From contig NZ_SOBN01000004.1 of NCBI RefSeq assembly GCF_004365705.1, positions 1-64,000 of the forward strand: a stretch of 64,000 bases of DNA, given 5' to 3'. A program made the translations under genes and the position numbers. Under the pieces are notes generated by a model that saw only the letters and a program-made list of their open reading frames with translations, did not search any database and was not told the origin of the DNA. Source of the DNA: Streptomyces sp. 846.5 (GTDB taxonomy: Bacteria > Actinomycetota > Actinomycetes > Streptomycetales > Streptomycetaceae). Positions within the stretch are counted from its first letter, which is position 1. The number at the start of each line of letters is the position of its first letter. This document shows positions 52,559-60,758 of this stretch, one piece after another.

Positions 52559-53287
52559 ATGTCGCTGTACCTCTCCCGGATCGTCCTCGATCCGCGCCGC
52601 CGCTGGACCGCCACCATCCTGCGGAACTCCCAGGCCGCACACGCATTCGCGCTGACTCCCTTTGCCGGAACCCGCGTGGAGAACCAGGTACTCCACCACC
52701 TCAACGCCCCAGCACACCAGGAACCTGTCCTGCTCATCCAGTCCGCCAGTCCCCCCGACTGGGGGCGTGCCAACCCCAATCTGGGCATCCGTCCCACAGT
52801 CAAGGACATCACCGCCTTCCACGCCGGGCTCCGGGCCGGCCACCAGTTGCGGTTCCGCCTCATCGCCGCACCCACACGGACCTCCCCGGGCGGCTTCCCA
52901 GGACGCGAACGAGGGACCAGGCTCCCGCTGCTGGACCCCGACGCACAGGCGGCGTGGTTCACCCGTCGTACCGAAGGTGCCTGCGCCATCGACACGCTCG
53001 TCGTACTACCGCACGGCAAGCGGTCCGGGTGGCAGAGCACCTCGCGCGACGACGTCTACGAGCTCGAGAACAGGCACGGCCCGCGAACGATCACCCACAA
53101 CCAGGTCTGCTACAGCGGAGTCCTGACCATCCGTGACCCCGACGAACTCCGCACCCTGGCCGCCGTCGGGATCGGCCCGGGCAAGGCGTACGGCTGCGGA
53201 CTCCTGGCCCTCGCGCACCTCACCCAGGCCGGCCCCGCAGACGGCCGTGCCGACCGACCAGTCTCCGCCCTGTACGCACGGGGATGA
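52559..53287 (+). CDS. casE: crRNA endonuclease Cas6e, ends inside CRISPR repeat
   Basis: A 242-residue RAMP nuclease that cuts pre-crRNA at the base of the repeat stem. Start at the ATG of LYLSRIVLDPRRRW. The candidate catalytic His is in NSQAAHAFALTPF (position equivalent to His20-region of E. coli Cas6e). The Gly-rich loop is GIGPGKAYGCGLLALAHL. The last eight codons (SALYARG, stop) lie within CRISPR repeat 1. By analogy with the E. coli cut site, cleavage of that repeat would fall within the final GGA codon, removing the stop. The end residues are therefore constrained by RNA structure as well as protein. Confidence 0.92.
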   Translation: MSLYLSRIVLDPRRRWTATILRNSQAAHAFALTPFAGTRVENQVLHHLNAPAHQEPVLLIQSASPPDWGRANPNLGIRPTVKDITAFHAGLRAGHQLRFRLIAAPTRTSPGGFPGRERGTRLPLLDPDAQAAWFTRRTEGACAIDTLVVLPHGKRSGWQSTSRDDVYELENRHGPRTITHNQVCYSGVLTIRDPDELRTLAAVGIGPGKAYGCGLLALAHLTQAGPADGRADRPVSALYARG

Positions 53288-53595
53288 GTCCAGCAGCCAT
53301 GCCGGCCCGGCAACCTTGGCAACTCCACCCTGTACGCACAGGGATGAGTCCTCGAACCAGCAGGTTCCGACAGCAGAGACGCACTCCACCCCGCGTTCGC
53401 GGGGATGAGCCTCCGAACGCGTCGCCGCACCGTGTCGGTAGCGTCTCCACCCCGCACACGTGGGGATGAGTCCGTTCGCGAGATCTTGTTGGACATCGTG
53501 CCGACCTCCACCCCGCATCCGCGGGGATGAGTCCTGCTCCTTACGGTCCTGCCAGCCCGGTCCAGAGTCCGCCCCGCATGCGTGGGGATGAGCCG
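53263..53595 (+). CRISPR. Type I-E CRISPR array, 6 diverged repeats
   Basis: Six 29-nt repeats start at 53263, 53323, 53384, 53445, 53506 and 53567 (period 60, then 61), giving five spacers of 31-32 nt. Each repeat has the form CTCCR, a 6-bp stem, a 4-nt loop, the other stem arm, then ATGAGYCC. The stems vary with pairing kept: CCCTGT/ACGGGG, CCCTGT/ACAGGG, CCCCGC/GCGGGG (repeats 3 and 5) and CCCCGC/GTGGGG (repeats 4 and 6). Repeat 6 also begins GTCC. There is no separate leader: repeat 1 starts inside cas6e, so the array is presumably transcribed with the cas operon. It ends 16 bp before the convergent pqqB stop. Confidence 0.95.
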
Positions 53596-53611
53596 CCGTC
53601 CATACCGCCGA

Positions 53612-54511
53612 TCAACACGTCAAGATCATTCTTTCGGAGGCGACCGCCGCACCGGTGGCCTCGATCGCTGCGTGCTCCGGGGACGCGGCGCACACCAGGG
53701 GGTTGGTGTTGTTGAGGTGCGTGTACAGCACGCGCATCCCCCCGTGCTCACGTGCGTGTTCCAGGCTGCCGCCGGGTCCTGCGATGGGCATGTGTCCCAT
53801 GCTGATGGCGCTCGCGCCGCGACCGGTGGCCCGCGTCATCTCGTCGTCGTGGTAGAAGGTGCCGTCGACGATCAGGTAGTCGGCGCCGACGCAGGCGTCG
53901 TCCAGGGTGGGGGTCCAGGCCGCCAGGCACGGGGCGTAGACCAGGGCGCCTCCGGTGCGCTGGTCCTCCACGCGGTAGCCGACCACCCAAGGCGCATCGT
54001 CGGGTGGAGCTGCCGCATAGCGGGGGCGCTTGGTGCCCAGGGCGATTGTGGTCACGGACAGGTGGCTACCGAGGCGCAGCGGCGTGCCGGGCGCCGTCGC
54101 AGTCCAGGTCCAGGCACCCTCATAGGGCTGGAGCAGTCTGCGCAGCGGGAATCCGGTGTCCAGGGCATCGAGCACCGGAGCGGTGGCGTACACGTCCAGC
54201 GCCGTGGCTTCGCGCAGGGCAACCAGGCCCATGGTGTGGTCGAGTTCAGCGTCGGTGAGCAGCGCCCCGCGGATCGGTGTCTGCCGGGGCGCGGGGCCGG
54301 GGGCGAGTTCGTCCGTGCGGAGGATCTGCGTTCGCAGGTCGGGCGAGGCATTGATGAGGTACCAGCCGCTGTGTCCGTCGGTGACGGCGATGGAATCCTG
54401 GGTTCGCCAGGCCGACGAGCCAAGGCCCCGCAGGCGCGCGCACGGGTTGCACGCACAGTTCCACTGGGGGGCGCCGCCGCCGGCGGCCGTCCCCAAGATG
54501 CGTACGCGCAT
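53612..54511 (-). CDS. pqqB: PqqB, PQQ biosynthesis hydroxylase
   Basis: A 299-residue metallo-beta-lactamase-fold protein. Seen: VRILGTAAGGGAPQWNCAC with CNPCARLR (structural zinc site), SIAVTDGHSGWYLINASPDL, the metal motif LLTDAELDHTMGLVALRE, YLIVDGTFYHDDEM and SMGHMPIAGPGGSLE. PqqB oxidises the Glu-Tyr-derived intermediate. It is last in the leftward operon pqqA-C-D-E-B, 16 bp after pqqE. Its end faces the CRISPR array with almost no gap. Confidence 0.95.
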   Translation of the reverse strand: MRVRILGTAAGGGAPQWNCACNPCARLRGLGSSAWRTQDSIAVTDGHSGWYLINASPDLRTQILRTDELAPGPAPRQTPIRGALLTDAELDHTMGLVALREATALDVYATAPVLDALDTGFPLRRLLQPYEGAWTWTATAPGTPLRLGSHLSVTTIALGTKRPRYAAAPPDDAPWVVGYRVEDQRTGGALVYAPCLAAWTPTLDDACVGADYLIVDGTFYHDDEMTRATGRGASAISMGHMPIAGPGGSLEHAREHGGMRVLYTHLNNTNPLVCAASPEHAAIEATGAAVASERMILTC

Positions 54512-54527
54512 GTCGGTCACCTGGTCT

Positions 54528-55631
54528 CTAGCGGGAGGGGCGGGCGATTCGGGGTCGTAGCGTCTGATCGCCCACCTGCGCGGCATCGGGGACCAGCAGG
54601 GCGGTGAGGGCGTCATGGTGCGGGGAGAGCCGGCACACCGGGTCGGTGGCTGCCGCGTCCCCGGTGAGCTGGAACGCCTGGCAGCGGCAGCCGCCGAAGT
54701 CGGTGTCCTTGCGCGGGCAGGCGGCGCAGGGCTGAGGCATCCAGTGCGTTCCGCGGAACCGGTTGAACGCCCCGGAGGAATACCAGATCGCCGCCAGTGA
54801 ACGCTCGCGGACGTTCTCGATTCCCAGGCCCGGGATCTGCGCTGCCCCGGCGCACGGGAGGACGTCGCCGTTGGGTGCGACCGTGAGCTGTTGGCTGCCC
54901 CATCCCTGCATGCAGGGCTTGGGCGTCTCCTCGAAGTAGTCGGGAAGGACGTAGAGGATCTCAAGGCGTGGATGACGTCGCCGGGCCGCAGCCACCACGG
55001 GCTCGAGCCCGACGATCTGCTCGCGACTGGGAAGCAGCGCGGCCCGGTTGCGCAGCGCCCAGCCGTAGTACTGCGCGTTCGCCAGTTCCAGCCGGTCCGC
55101 TCCGAGCCGGACCGCCAGTTCCACGATCTCTGCGGCGTGTTCGATATTCGCCCGGTGCAGGACGACGTTGACCGTCAACGGCAGTCCCAGACGCCGCACC
55201 GCCTGGGCGGCGGCACGTTTGCGGTGGAACGACGTGGTCCCTGCGATGGCATCGGACCGTGCCGCGTCAGCGTCCTGGATACTGAGTTGGACGTGCTCCA
55301 GGCCGGCGGCGGCGAGGGCATCCATCGCGCCTGCCCCGTGCGGGACCCCGCTCGTGACGAGATTGGTGTACATGCCCAGTGCCGCGGCATGCCGTACCAG
55401 ATCGGCCAGTCCGGGCCGGACCAGCGGTTCCCCTCCGGAGAAGTGCACCTGCAGCACGCCCAGTTCATGTGCCTGGTCCAGGACGCCTCGCCATTGGTCG
55501 TCGGTCAGCTCCGGTCGGTAGGCTGCGAATTCGACGGGATTCGAACAGTAGGGACAGCGCAGAGGGCACCTGTAGGTCAGTTCTGCGACCAGCCCCAGTG
55601 GCGGGCCGACCTCCTGCGCCGTGTCACTCAC
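54528..55631 (-). CDS. pqqE: PqqE, radical SAM enzyme
   Basis: A 367-residue radical SAM/SPASM protein. The SAM cluster motif is CPLRCPYC (CX3CX2C, about residues 22-29), with the glycine motif FSGGEPL. The SPASM region has CMQGWGSQQLTVAPNGDVLP followed by C, and later CAACPRKDTDFGGCRCQ, holding auxiliary clusters. It forms the Glu-Tyr carbon-carbon link in PqqA. GTG start, overlapping pqqD by 8 nt. Confidence 0.95.
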   Translation of the reverse strand: MSDTAQEVGPPLGLVAELTYRCPLRCPYCSNPVEFAAYRPELTDDQWRGVLDQAHELGVLQVHFSGGEPLVRPGLADLVRHAAALGMYTNLVTSGVPHGAGAMDALAAAGLEHVQLSIQDADAARSDAIAGTTSFHRKRAAAQAVRRLGLPLTVNVVLHRANIEHAAEIVELAVRLGADRLELANAQYYGWALRNRAALLPSREQIVGLEPVVAAARRRHPRLEILYVLPDYFEETPKPCMQGWGSQQLTVAPNGDVLPCAGAAQIPGLGIENVRERSLAAIWYSSGAFNRFRGTHWMPQPCAACPRKDTDFGGCRCQAFQLTGDAAATDPVCRLSPHHDALTALLVPDAAQVGDQTLRPRIARPSR

Positions 55632-55932
55632 CCGGTCGCCCCGGCACAGTGCCTTCGTCGATGAGGTACCGGTTGACCAGCGACGTGAGCATGTCGCTCA
55701 CCTCCTCGGCGCGGACCCCGCGGTATGCGGCGCCGAGATCGGCGACGATGGCCGCGACCGGAGTCGCGCCGTCGCAGCGAGCCACGATCGCTGCGGCAGT
55801 CTCGTTGAGTACCAACACGCTCTCCGGAGCCAACAGCACGTGTGCATCGCGAACCCCGTCGTAGGCGAGGCGGACCCCGCGGCACAATCGCGGTCCTACG
55901 ACATCGATGTTCGCGACGGCCAGGTCCCTCAT
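55624..55932 (-). CDS. pqqD: PqqD, peptide chaperone
   Basis: A 102-residue protein starting at the ATG shared with the pqqC stop (ATGA). PRLCRGVRLAYDGVRDAHVL and LLAPESVLVLNETAAAIVAR, with VAAIVADLGAAYRG, match the PqqD winged-helix fold, which presents PqqA to PqqE. Confidence 0.93.
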   Translation of the reverse strand: MRDLAVANIDVVGPRLCRGVRLAYDGVRDAHVLLAPESVLVLNETAAAIVARCDGATPVAAIVADLGAAYRGVRAEEVSDMLTSLVNRYLIDEGTVPGRPGE

Positions 55933-56666
55933 GCCATGCATCCCTCGGTGTACCGGGGCTCATGCGCCTGGCACGACGCCCCATGCTCGACTGAATCGAG
56001 GATGTGCCACAGGACATCGCATTTGAAGGCCAGGGCGGCCAGCGCAGCCTCCTGCCGTTCCCGTCCCACGCAGTGCGCGACCACCAGGTCCAGGGTGTAG
56101 GCGGAGTCGAGGGACACCTGCTCGATCCGGTTCTCGAAGTACGCGCTGCCCTCAGCGGCAATCCACGGGTAGTGCTCGCGGAAGACGGCCACCCGCTCGC
56201 GCATGAGGTCCGGAGAGAACAGCTCGGTCAGTGATGCCGCCACCGACTCGATCCACGGGCGCGTTCGCGCAAACGTCACGTAGGAGTCGACCGCGAACCG
56301 CACTCCGGGCAGAACGTGCCGCTCGTCGAGAACCTCCTCCCGGCTCAACCCGACCGCCTCTGCCAGGATCAGCCAGTCCGACAAGCCGCCCTCGGTTCCG
56401 GTGCCCCCGTCCTGGAAGGCGATGCGTGGCAGCCAGTGACGCCGTACTTCCGGGATCGGGCAATTCGAAACGATCGCAGCATTCTTGGCGGGGAGGCTCT
56501 TCTGGTAGTACCAGCGGTTTGCCACCCAAGCCTGCACCGCAGCCTTGTCCAGGGCTCCCTGATGCATCCGCACATGGAACGGGTGCGTGTCCCAATACCG
56601 CTGACGGCACGCCCGCAACCTGGCTGTGAACTCTACCGGATCCCACTCAGTGGCCGCAGTACGCAT
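55929..56666 (-). CDS. pqqC: PqqC, final PQQ-forming oxidase
   Basis: A 245-residue cofactor-less oxidase of the TENA/THI-4-like fold. The ATG at 56666 (AAGGGCG upstream) was chosen over an extended frame. Seen: YWDTHPFHVRMHQGALDKAA, VANRWYYQKSLPAKNAAIVS, RIAFQDGGTGTEGGLSDWLI, YFENRIEQVSLDSAYTLDLV. It closes the ring and performs the eight-electron oxidation that gives PQQ. In the operon after pqqA. Confidence 0.95.
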   Translation of the reverse strand: MRTAATEWDPVEFTARLRACRQRYWDTHPFHVRMHQGALDKAAVQAWVANRWYYQKSLPAKNAAIVSNCPIPEVRRHWLPRIAFQDGGTGTEGGLSDWLILAEAVGLSREEVLDERHVLPGVRFAVDSYVTFARTRPWIESVAASLTELFSPDLMRERVAVFREHYPWIAAEGSAYFENRIEQVSLDSAYTLDLVVAHCVGRERQEAALAALAFKCDVLWHILDSVEHGASCQAHEPRYTEGCMA

Positions 56667-56694
56667 CAATCGCCCTTCTTCCCGAGGAATGGAC

Positions 56695-56856
56695 CTATCG
56701 GCGAGCCGAATAGCTGGTGACCTCAGCAGCTGTGTGGAAGCCGTCGAGCGAGGGCGTGAACCACTCGCGCACGACCTGCGGATCGCGGTTGTCAGCGGGC
56801 GTTTCGTCGTCTTCAACGGGCGCGCCGACGGTCGTCACCATCAATGTTGATCCCAT
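56695..56856 (-). CDS. pqqA: PqqA, PQQ precursor peptide
   Basis: A 53-residue precursor with AAGGAAGAG before the ATG. The core is at the C terminus: TAAEVTSYSARR with E45 and Y49 spaced as required for cross-linking. The leader of about 40 residues is acidic and about twice the length of the classic 23-24-residue PqqA, a form seen in actinomycetes. No pqqF protease is nearby, so a peptidase elsewhere must release the product. Confidence 0.92.
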   Translation of the reverse strand: MGSTLMVTTVGAPVEDDETPADNRDPQVVREWFTPSLDGFHTAAEVTSYSARR

Positions 56857-56956
56857 GGGCTCTTCCTTTGTCGATGGATTTCCTTGAGCCACCGTAAACG
56901 CGGGGGAATGCGTTCGCACGTGGGGTCGGCCCACGCGCGACGCTGAGTTCCCGACG

Positions 56957-57613
56957 TCAGTGCTGGGGCCCGTGGTGGTGGACCCTATGGGCTCCCCTGT
57001 GCGTGCGAGGGTGATGGCCGTTGGCCTCGATGCGGTTCTTCACCGTGGCAACCACGCTGCCGCTCAAGGCATTGGTGTTGCGGGAGTCGACGTAGACATT
57101 GACGATGATCGGACCGCCGGGGCGGCTCGCGGAGCTGATGCGGGTGTTGTCGTACGCGGAGGCGTTCGGAGCGCCTCCTCCGCTGATGGTGGCCGTGTTC
57201 GTGACCTCGTCCGGAGCGCTCGGCGCCACATCGACCGTCAGCGTGATGGGTGCGTAGCTCTGCCCGGGGTTGAGCACGTCGGTGCGGGTGCAGGACAGGG
57301 TCCCCAGGGAGCAGGTCCAACTGGGTCCCCCGTCAAGACCTGTGGCGGTGAGACCGGTGGGCAGCGTATCAGCGACCGTGACCGGAGTGGCATCGGTCGG
57401 GCTGGCTCCTGCGGCATTGGACACGGTGATGGTGTAGATCCCGGTGCGTCCTCGGGTGAAGTCCCCGTCGTGGGTCTTCATGACGCTCAGGACGGGACCC
57501 GTGGGGGCCGCGAAGGCGGGTGTCGCGATGGCAACGAGAGGTGCAGCGGAGCCGATGACGATCGTCGCCAACGCGGCCAGAGTGCGTCGGGTGCGACAGG
57601 ATTCCTGCGTCAT
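56957..57613 (-). CDS. Secreted DUF11-domain protein
   Basis: A 218-residue protein. The ATG at 57613 opens a signal peptide (TRRTLAALATIVIGSAAPLV, cleavage near AFA-A at 36). A DUF11 repeat follows (GRTGIYTITVSNAAGASPTD, SYAPITLTVDVAPSAPDEVT, VTNTATISGGG), with two Cys about six residues apart. The C terminus is His/Arg-rich (HHPRTHRGAHRVHHHGPQH) and has no wall anchor. It may bind metal through its His tail. It lies 100 bp from pqqA and runs in the same direction, but shows no PQQ-related feature. Confidence 0.72.
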   Translation of the reverse strand: MTQESCRTRRTLAALATIVIGSAAPLVAIATPAFAAPTGPVLSVMKTHDGDFTRGRTGIYTITVSNAAGASPTDATPVTVADTLPTGLTATGLDGGPSWTCSLGTLSCTRTDVLNPGQSYAPITLTVDVAPSAPDEVTNTATISGGGAPNASAYDNTRISSASRPGGPIIVNVYVDSRNTNALSGSVVATVKNRIEANGHHPRTHRGAHRVHHHGPQH

Positions 57614-58074
57614 GAAGAGGTTGCTCCAATTCTCGGCATCGGGCGCGCAGCGCGTCCGATGTGTACAGGTGGCGGCACCGGGCTCCAAAGCCCTGACTCA
57701 GGTCATTCAGGTCGGCATGCAGAACCCGCCAGGAAATCGCCCCGTTGTGATGTCGGCAGGTTGGCGTCCGGCTTGCAGATGATTGTCTCAGGACTCTACG
57801 CCGGATAACCCCCCACTGGTGAGTCACACCCAAAATGGCTAAGCGTTTTCCATTCCTCCTCCATCATTTCTGGGCGACCGACTGGGGAAAATCTCTGATT
57901 TCGACCGGCCGCCACTCCGACAGTTGCGGTCCAATTGGGCGCAACTGTCCTCCTGGGCCATCCCTTTGGAGTGAGCGCCAGCGCGGTCGCACTCAATCGG
58001 CGTGTGTTTCCCGGCCCAGTTTGAACAATGGCGGTTCCAAGAGGAACTTCTGACCCTCACTCACCTGACTGGAT
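57614..58074. promoter_or_regulatory. Divergent promoter region with inverted repeat
   Basis: About 460 bp between two divergent secreted-protein genes, without a supported gene. Positions 57919-57928 and 57940-57949 form a perfect 10-bp inverted repeat (GACAGTTGCG ... CGCAACTGTC) with an 11-bp spacer. It is suited to binding by a dimeric regulator or to forming a hairpin, about 130 bp upstream of the beta-propeller gene. Confidence 0.5.
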
Positions 58075-60666
58075 GTGTGGATGCAGTCCTTTCGCATGCC
58101 TTCCTTCGAGGGTCGCCGCCGGCCGATCCCGCTGCGATTCCGCTCTACCGCCGCTCTGGCCGCGGCCTCGCTGGTGCTGGGAACCGCCGCTCTGGCCGCC
58201 CCCGTGCTCACCGCCGCACCAGCCCACGCCGACGAGTCGACGATCTCGGTCGATCCTCTGCGCACGGGTTGGGACCCCAATGAACCGGGGCTCACTCCGG
58301 CGCAGGTGTCCAGCGCGGACTTCCACCGACTGTTCTCGACGAAGGTCGACGGATCGGTGTACGCGCAACCGGTGATCGCAGGGTCGACGGTCGTCGTCGC
58401 CACCGAGAACAACAACGCACTAGGCATCAACGCCACCAGTGGAAAGGTCACCTGGTCCCGGTCGCTGGGCCGTCCCTGGCCCGCCTCCGTCAGCGGATGC
58501 GGCGACCTGGTACCCAACATCGGGGTGACCTCGACACCCGTCTACGATGCAGCCAGCGGCATCGTCTACCTCATCGCCAAGAAGAACGACGGCCCCAACG
58601 CGAACCACCCCCACTGGTACGTCCACGCGATCGACGCCGCCACCGGAGGTGAGCGCAGAGGCTGGCCGGTCCAGGTGCACGGAGCCCCCGTCAACGACCC
58701 CCAACACGCGTTCAATTCGCTCACTGCCATGCAGCGACCCGGACTGCTCCTGATGGGCGGCTCGATCTACGCCGGCTTCGCCTCCAACTGTGATCACGGT
58801 CCCTATGTGGGTTACGTGATGGGGATCAACACCTCGACCCGCGGGCTCACGCTGTGGTCCACGGAGAAGTCCTCCGGCAATGGCGAAGCCGGCGTCTGGA
58901 TGAGCGGCGGGGGCCTGCTGTCCGACGGGCCCGGCAGGATCTTCCTGTCCACAGGCAACGGTGCCTCACCCTCGCCGGGCCCGGGCTCGCGCCCGCCGGG
59001 CGAACTCGCAGAATCGGTGGTCCGGTTGGAGGTGACCCGCAACGGCACCCTCGCCGCGCGGGACTTCTTCAGCCCCTCCAACGCGGAAGCCCTCGACAAG
59101 CGCGACACCGACCTCGGCTCCGGAGGCCCGGTGGGCCTGCCTTCCGCCGCCTTCGGCAACGCCGCTCACCCGCATCTGATGGTCGAAGTCGGGAAGGACG
59201 GCAGAGTCTTCCTCCTGGATCGGGACGATCTCGGCGGCCGCGGTCAGGGGCCCCACGGCTCGGACAAGGTGCTCGGCACGTTCGGCCCCTTCAGCGGCGT
59301 GTGGGGACACCCCGGTGTCTGGGGCGGAGACGGCGGCTACGTCTACATGGTGGGCAGTCGCGGCCCCCTGCGAGCGTTCAAGTACGGCACCACCGGCGAC
59401 GGCCGGCCGACTCTCAGCAGTGCGGCGACCAGCAGGGAGTCGTTCGGCTACACCTCCGGTTCACCGGTGGTCACCTCAACGGGAACCACCTCGGGATCCG
59501 CCCTGGTGTGGTCGGAGTACGCCAGCGGGTCCAACGGAAGCGGGGCGCAACTGCGCGCCTACGACGCGGTGCCCGTCAACGGCACCATGCGGCTGCGCTT
59601 CTCGGCCCCGATCGGTACGGCCTCCAAGTTCGCGGTACCGGCCACCGACGGCGGCCGGGTCTACGTCGGAACCCGCGACGGCCACCTGCTCGCCTTCGGC
59701 CGACCTTCTCAACCCGCCTTGCTGAGCAACCCGGTCGGGTTCGGCGACGTGTCAGTCGGTGCCGTGAAGAACGCCACCGTGACCGTGACCGCGACCCGGC
59801 CGGTCACAATCACCTCGGCCGGCGTGCCGCAAGGCGCGCCGTTCGCTGCCACCCTGCCCGCCGGCAGCCTGCCCAGGACGCTGAGCACCGGTCAGAGGCT
59901 GTCGGTGCCGTTGTCATTCGCTCCGACGGCGCCGGGCAGGACCGCGGGGGCGGTGACCTTCCACACCAACCTCGGCCCCGTCGGCGTGGATCTCTCCGGC
60001 AACGGCACACGGCCAGGATTCTCCGCATCACCGCCGTCGCTCGCCTTCGGCACCCTGACGACGGGCGGCTCCCAGACCCTGGGAACCACCATCACCAACA
60101 CCGGCACGACCCCTGAGACGGTCTCGGGAACAACTCTCCCGTGCCCGCCGTTCAGCGTGGCCGGCCTACCGGCCGTCGGCACCACCCTGGCTCCGGGCCA
60201 CTCGTTCACCGTCCAGGTGACGTACGCGCCCACAAGCGCTGGGAACAACAGCTCCTCGCTGACCATCTCCGGAGCCGACGGCTCCGCGACGGTACCGCTG
60301 ACCGGCAACGCTGTCTCCGGTCAAGGACGGTTGACGATCACTCCCACCCATACCGACTTCGGAAAGGTCCCGGTCGGAAAGTCCCTCACCAAGACCTTCG
60401 ACATCGCCAACCAGGGCAACGTCCCGCTGACGATCAGCAAGGCCGCCCCGCCCGCCGGACCCTTCATCACCAGCAACCCCATCAGTGAAGGCCAGGTCCT
60501 GGCCCCCGGCGACGTCGTCCACCAGTCCGTCACCTTCCGGCCCGAGCGCGCCGGCACAGCCACCGGCACCTACCAGATCTCCTCGGACGACGGCCGAGGA
60601 CCCCAGAACGAACTCCTCACCGGTACCGGGGTGCGGCCGCCGGCGTCCGCGCACGCCAAGCGATAG
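58075..60666 (+). CDS. Secreted PQQ-like beta-propeller with Hydin-type repeats
   Basis: About 863 residues from GTG (861 from the ATG at 58081). After a basic start and signal peptide (cleavage near AHA-D at about 60), residues 80-550 form a PQQ-like beta-propeller (VDGSVYAQPVIAGSTVVVAT, NNALGINATSGKVTWSRSLG, GVTSTPVYDAASGIVYLIA, GTRDGHLLAFG). Residues 555-850 hold three choice-of-anchor D (ASH/Hydin-like) domains, each with an FG-V-G start and F-P-G-x-x-G-ending strand. The motifs of a true quinoprotein dehydrogenase active site (vicinal Cys disulfide, Trp-docking repeats) were not identified. It lies next to the pqq operon, but use of PQQ is unproven. Confidence 0.8.
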   Translation: MWMQSFRMPSFEGRRRPIPLRFRSTAALAAASLVLGTAALAAPVLTAAPAHADESTISVDPLRTGWDPNEPGLTPAQVSSADFHRLFSTKVDGSVYAQPVIAGSTVVVATENNNALGINATSGKVTWSRSLGRPWPASVSGCGDLVPNIGVTSTPVYDAASGIVYLIAKKNDGPNANHPHWYVHAIDAATGGERRGWPVQVHGAPVNDPQHAFNSLTAMQRPGLLLMGGSIYAGFASNCDHGPYVGYVMGINTSTRGLTLWSTEKSSGNGEAGVWMSGGGLLSDGPGRIFLSTGNGASPSPGPGSRPPGELAESVVRLEVTRNGTLAARDFFSPSNAEALDKRDTDLGSGGPVGLPSAAFGNAAHPHLMVEVGKDGRVFLLDRDDLGGRGQGPHGSDKVLGTFGPFSGVWGHPGVWGGDGGYVYMVGSRGPLRAFKYGTTGDGRPTLSSAATSRESFGYTSGSPVVTSTGTTSGSALVWSEYASGSNGSGAQLRAYDAVPVNGTMRLRFSAPIGTASKFAVPATDGGRVYVGTRDGHLLAFGRPSQPALLSNPVGFGDVSVGAVKNATVTVTATRPVTITSAGVPQGAPFAATLPAGSLPRTLSTGQRLSVPLSFAPTAPGRTAGAVTFHTNLGPVGVDLSGNGTRPGFSASPPSLAFGTLTTGGSQTLGTTITNTGTTPETVSGTTLPCPPFSVAGLPAVGTTLAPGHSFTVQVTYAPTSAGNNSSSLTISGADGSATVPLTGNAVSGQGRLTITPTHTDFGKVPVGKSLTKTFDIANQGNVPLTISKAAPPAGPFITSNPISEGQVLAPGDVVHQSVTFRPERAGTATGTYQISSDDGRGPQNELLTGTGVRPPASAHAKR

Positions 60667-60686
60667 CGGACACCCGGCACGCACTC

Positions 60687-60738
60687 GACACCACCCGACC
60701 GGCTCCGCCGTCCCAGGCCGAGCCGGTCGGGTGGTGTC
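60687..60738. terminator. Bidirectional terminator, perfect 19-bp stem
   Basis: GACACCACCCGACCGGCTC and its exact complement flank a 14-nt loop between the ends of the beta-propeller gene and the convergent glycosyltransferase gene. Confidence 0.88.
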
Positions 60739-60758
60739 CCCGATCCCGGTGAGGGGCA

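Noticed and set aside
44292-53595. A CRISPR-associated transposon combining the DDE protein with cas3-less Cascade
   Set aside because: The transposase relative lacks one catalytic Asp, no TnsB/C/TniQ-like genes are seen, 2.6 kb of unrelated small genes intervene, and no element ends bracket both.
53596-53640. A seventh CRISPR repeat after repeat 6
   Set aside because: At the expected position near 53628 there is no CTCC, stem or ATGAG; the sequence is already the 3' end of pqqB on the other strand.
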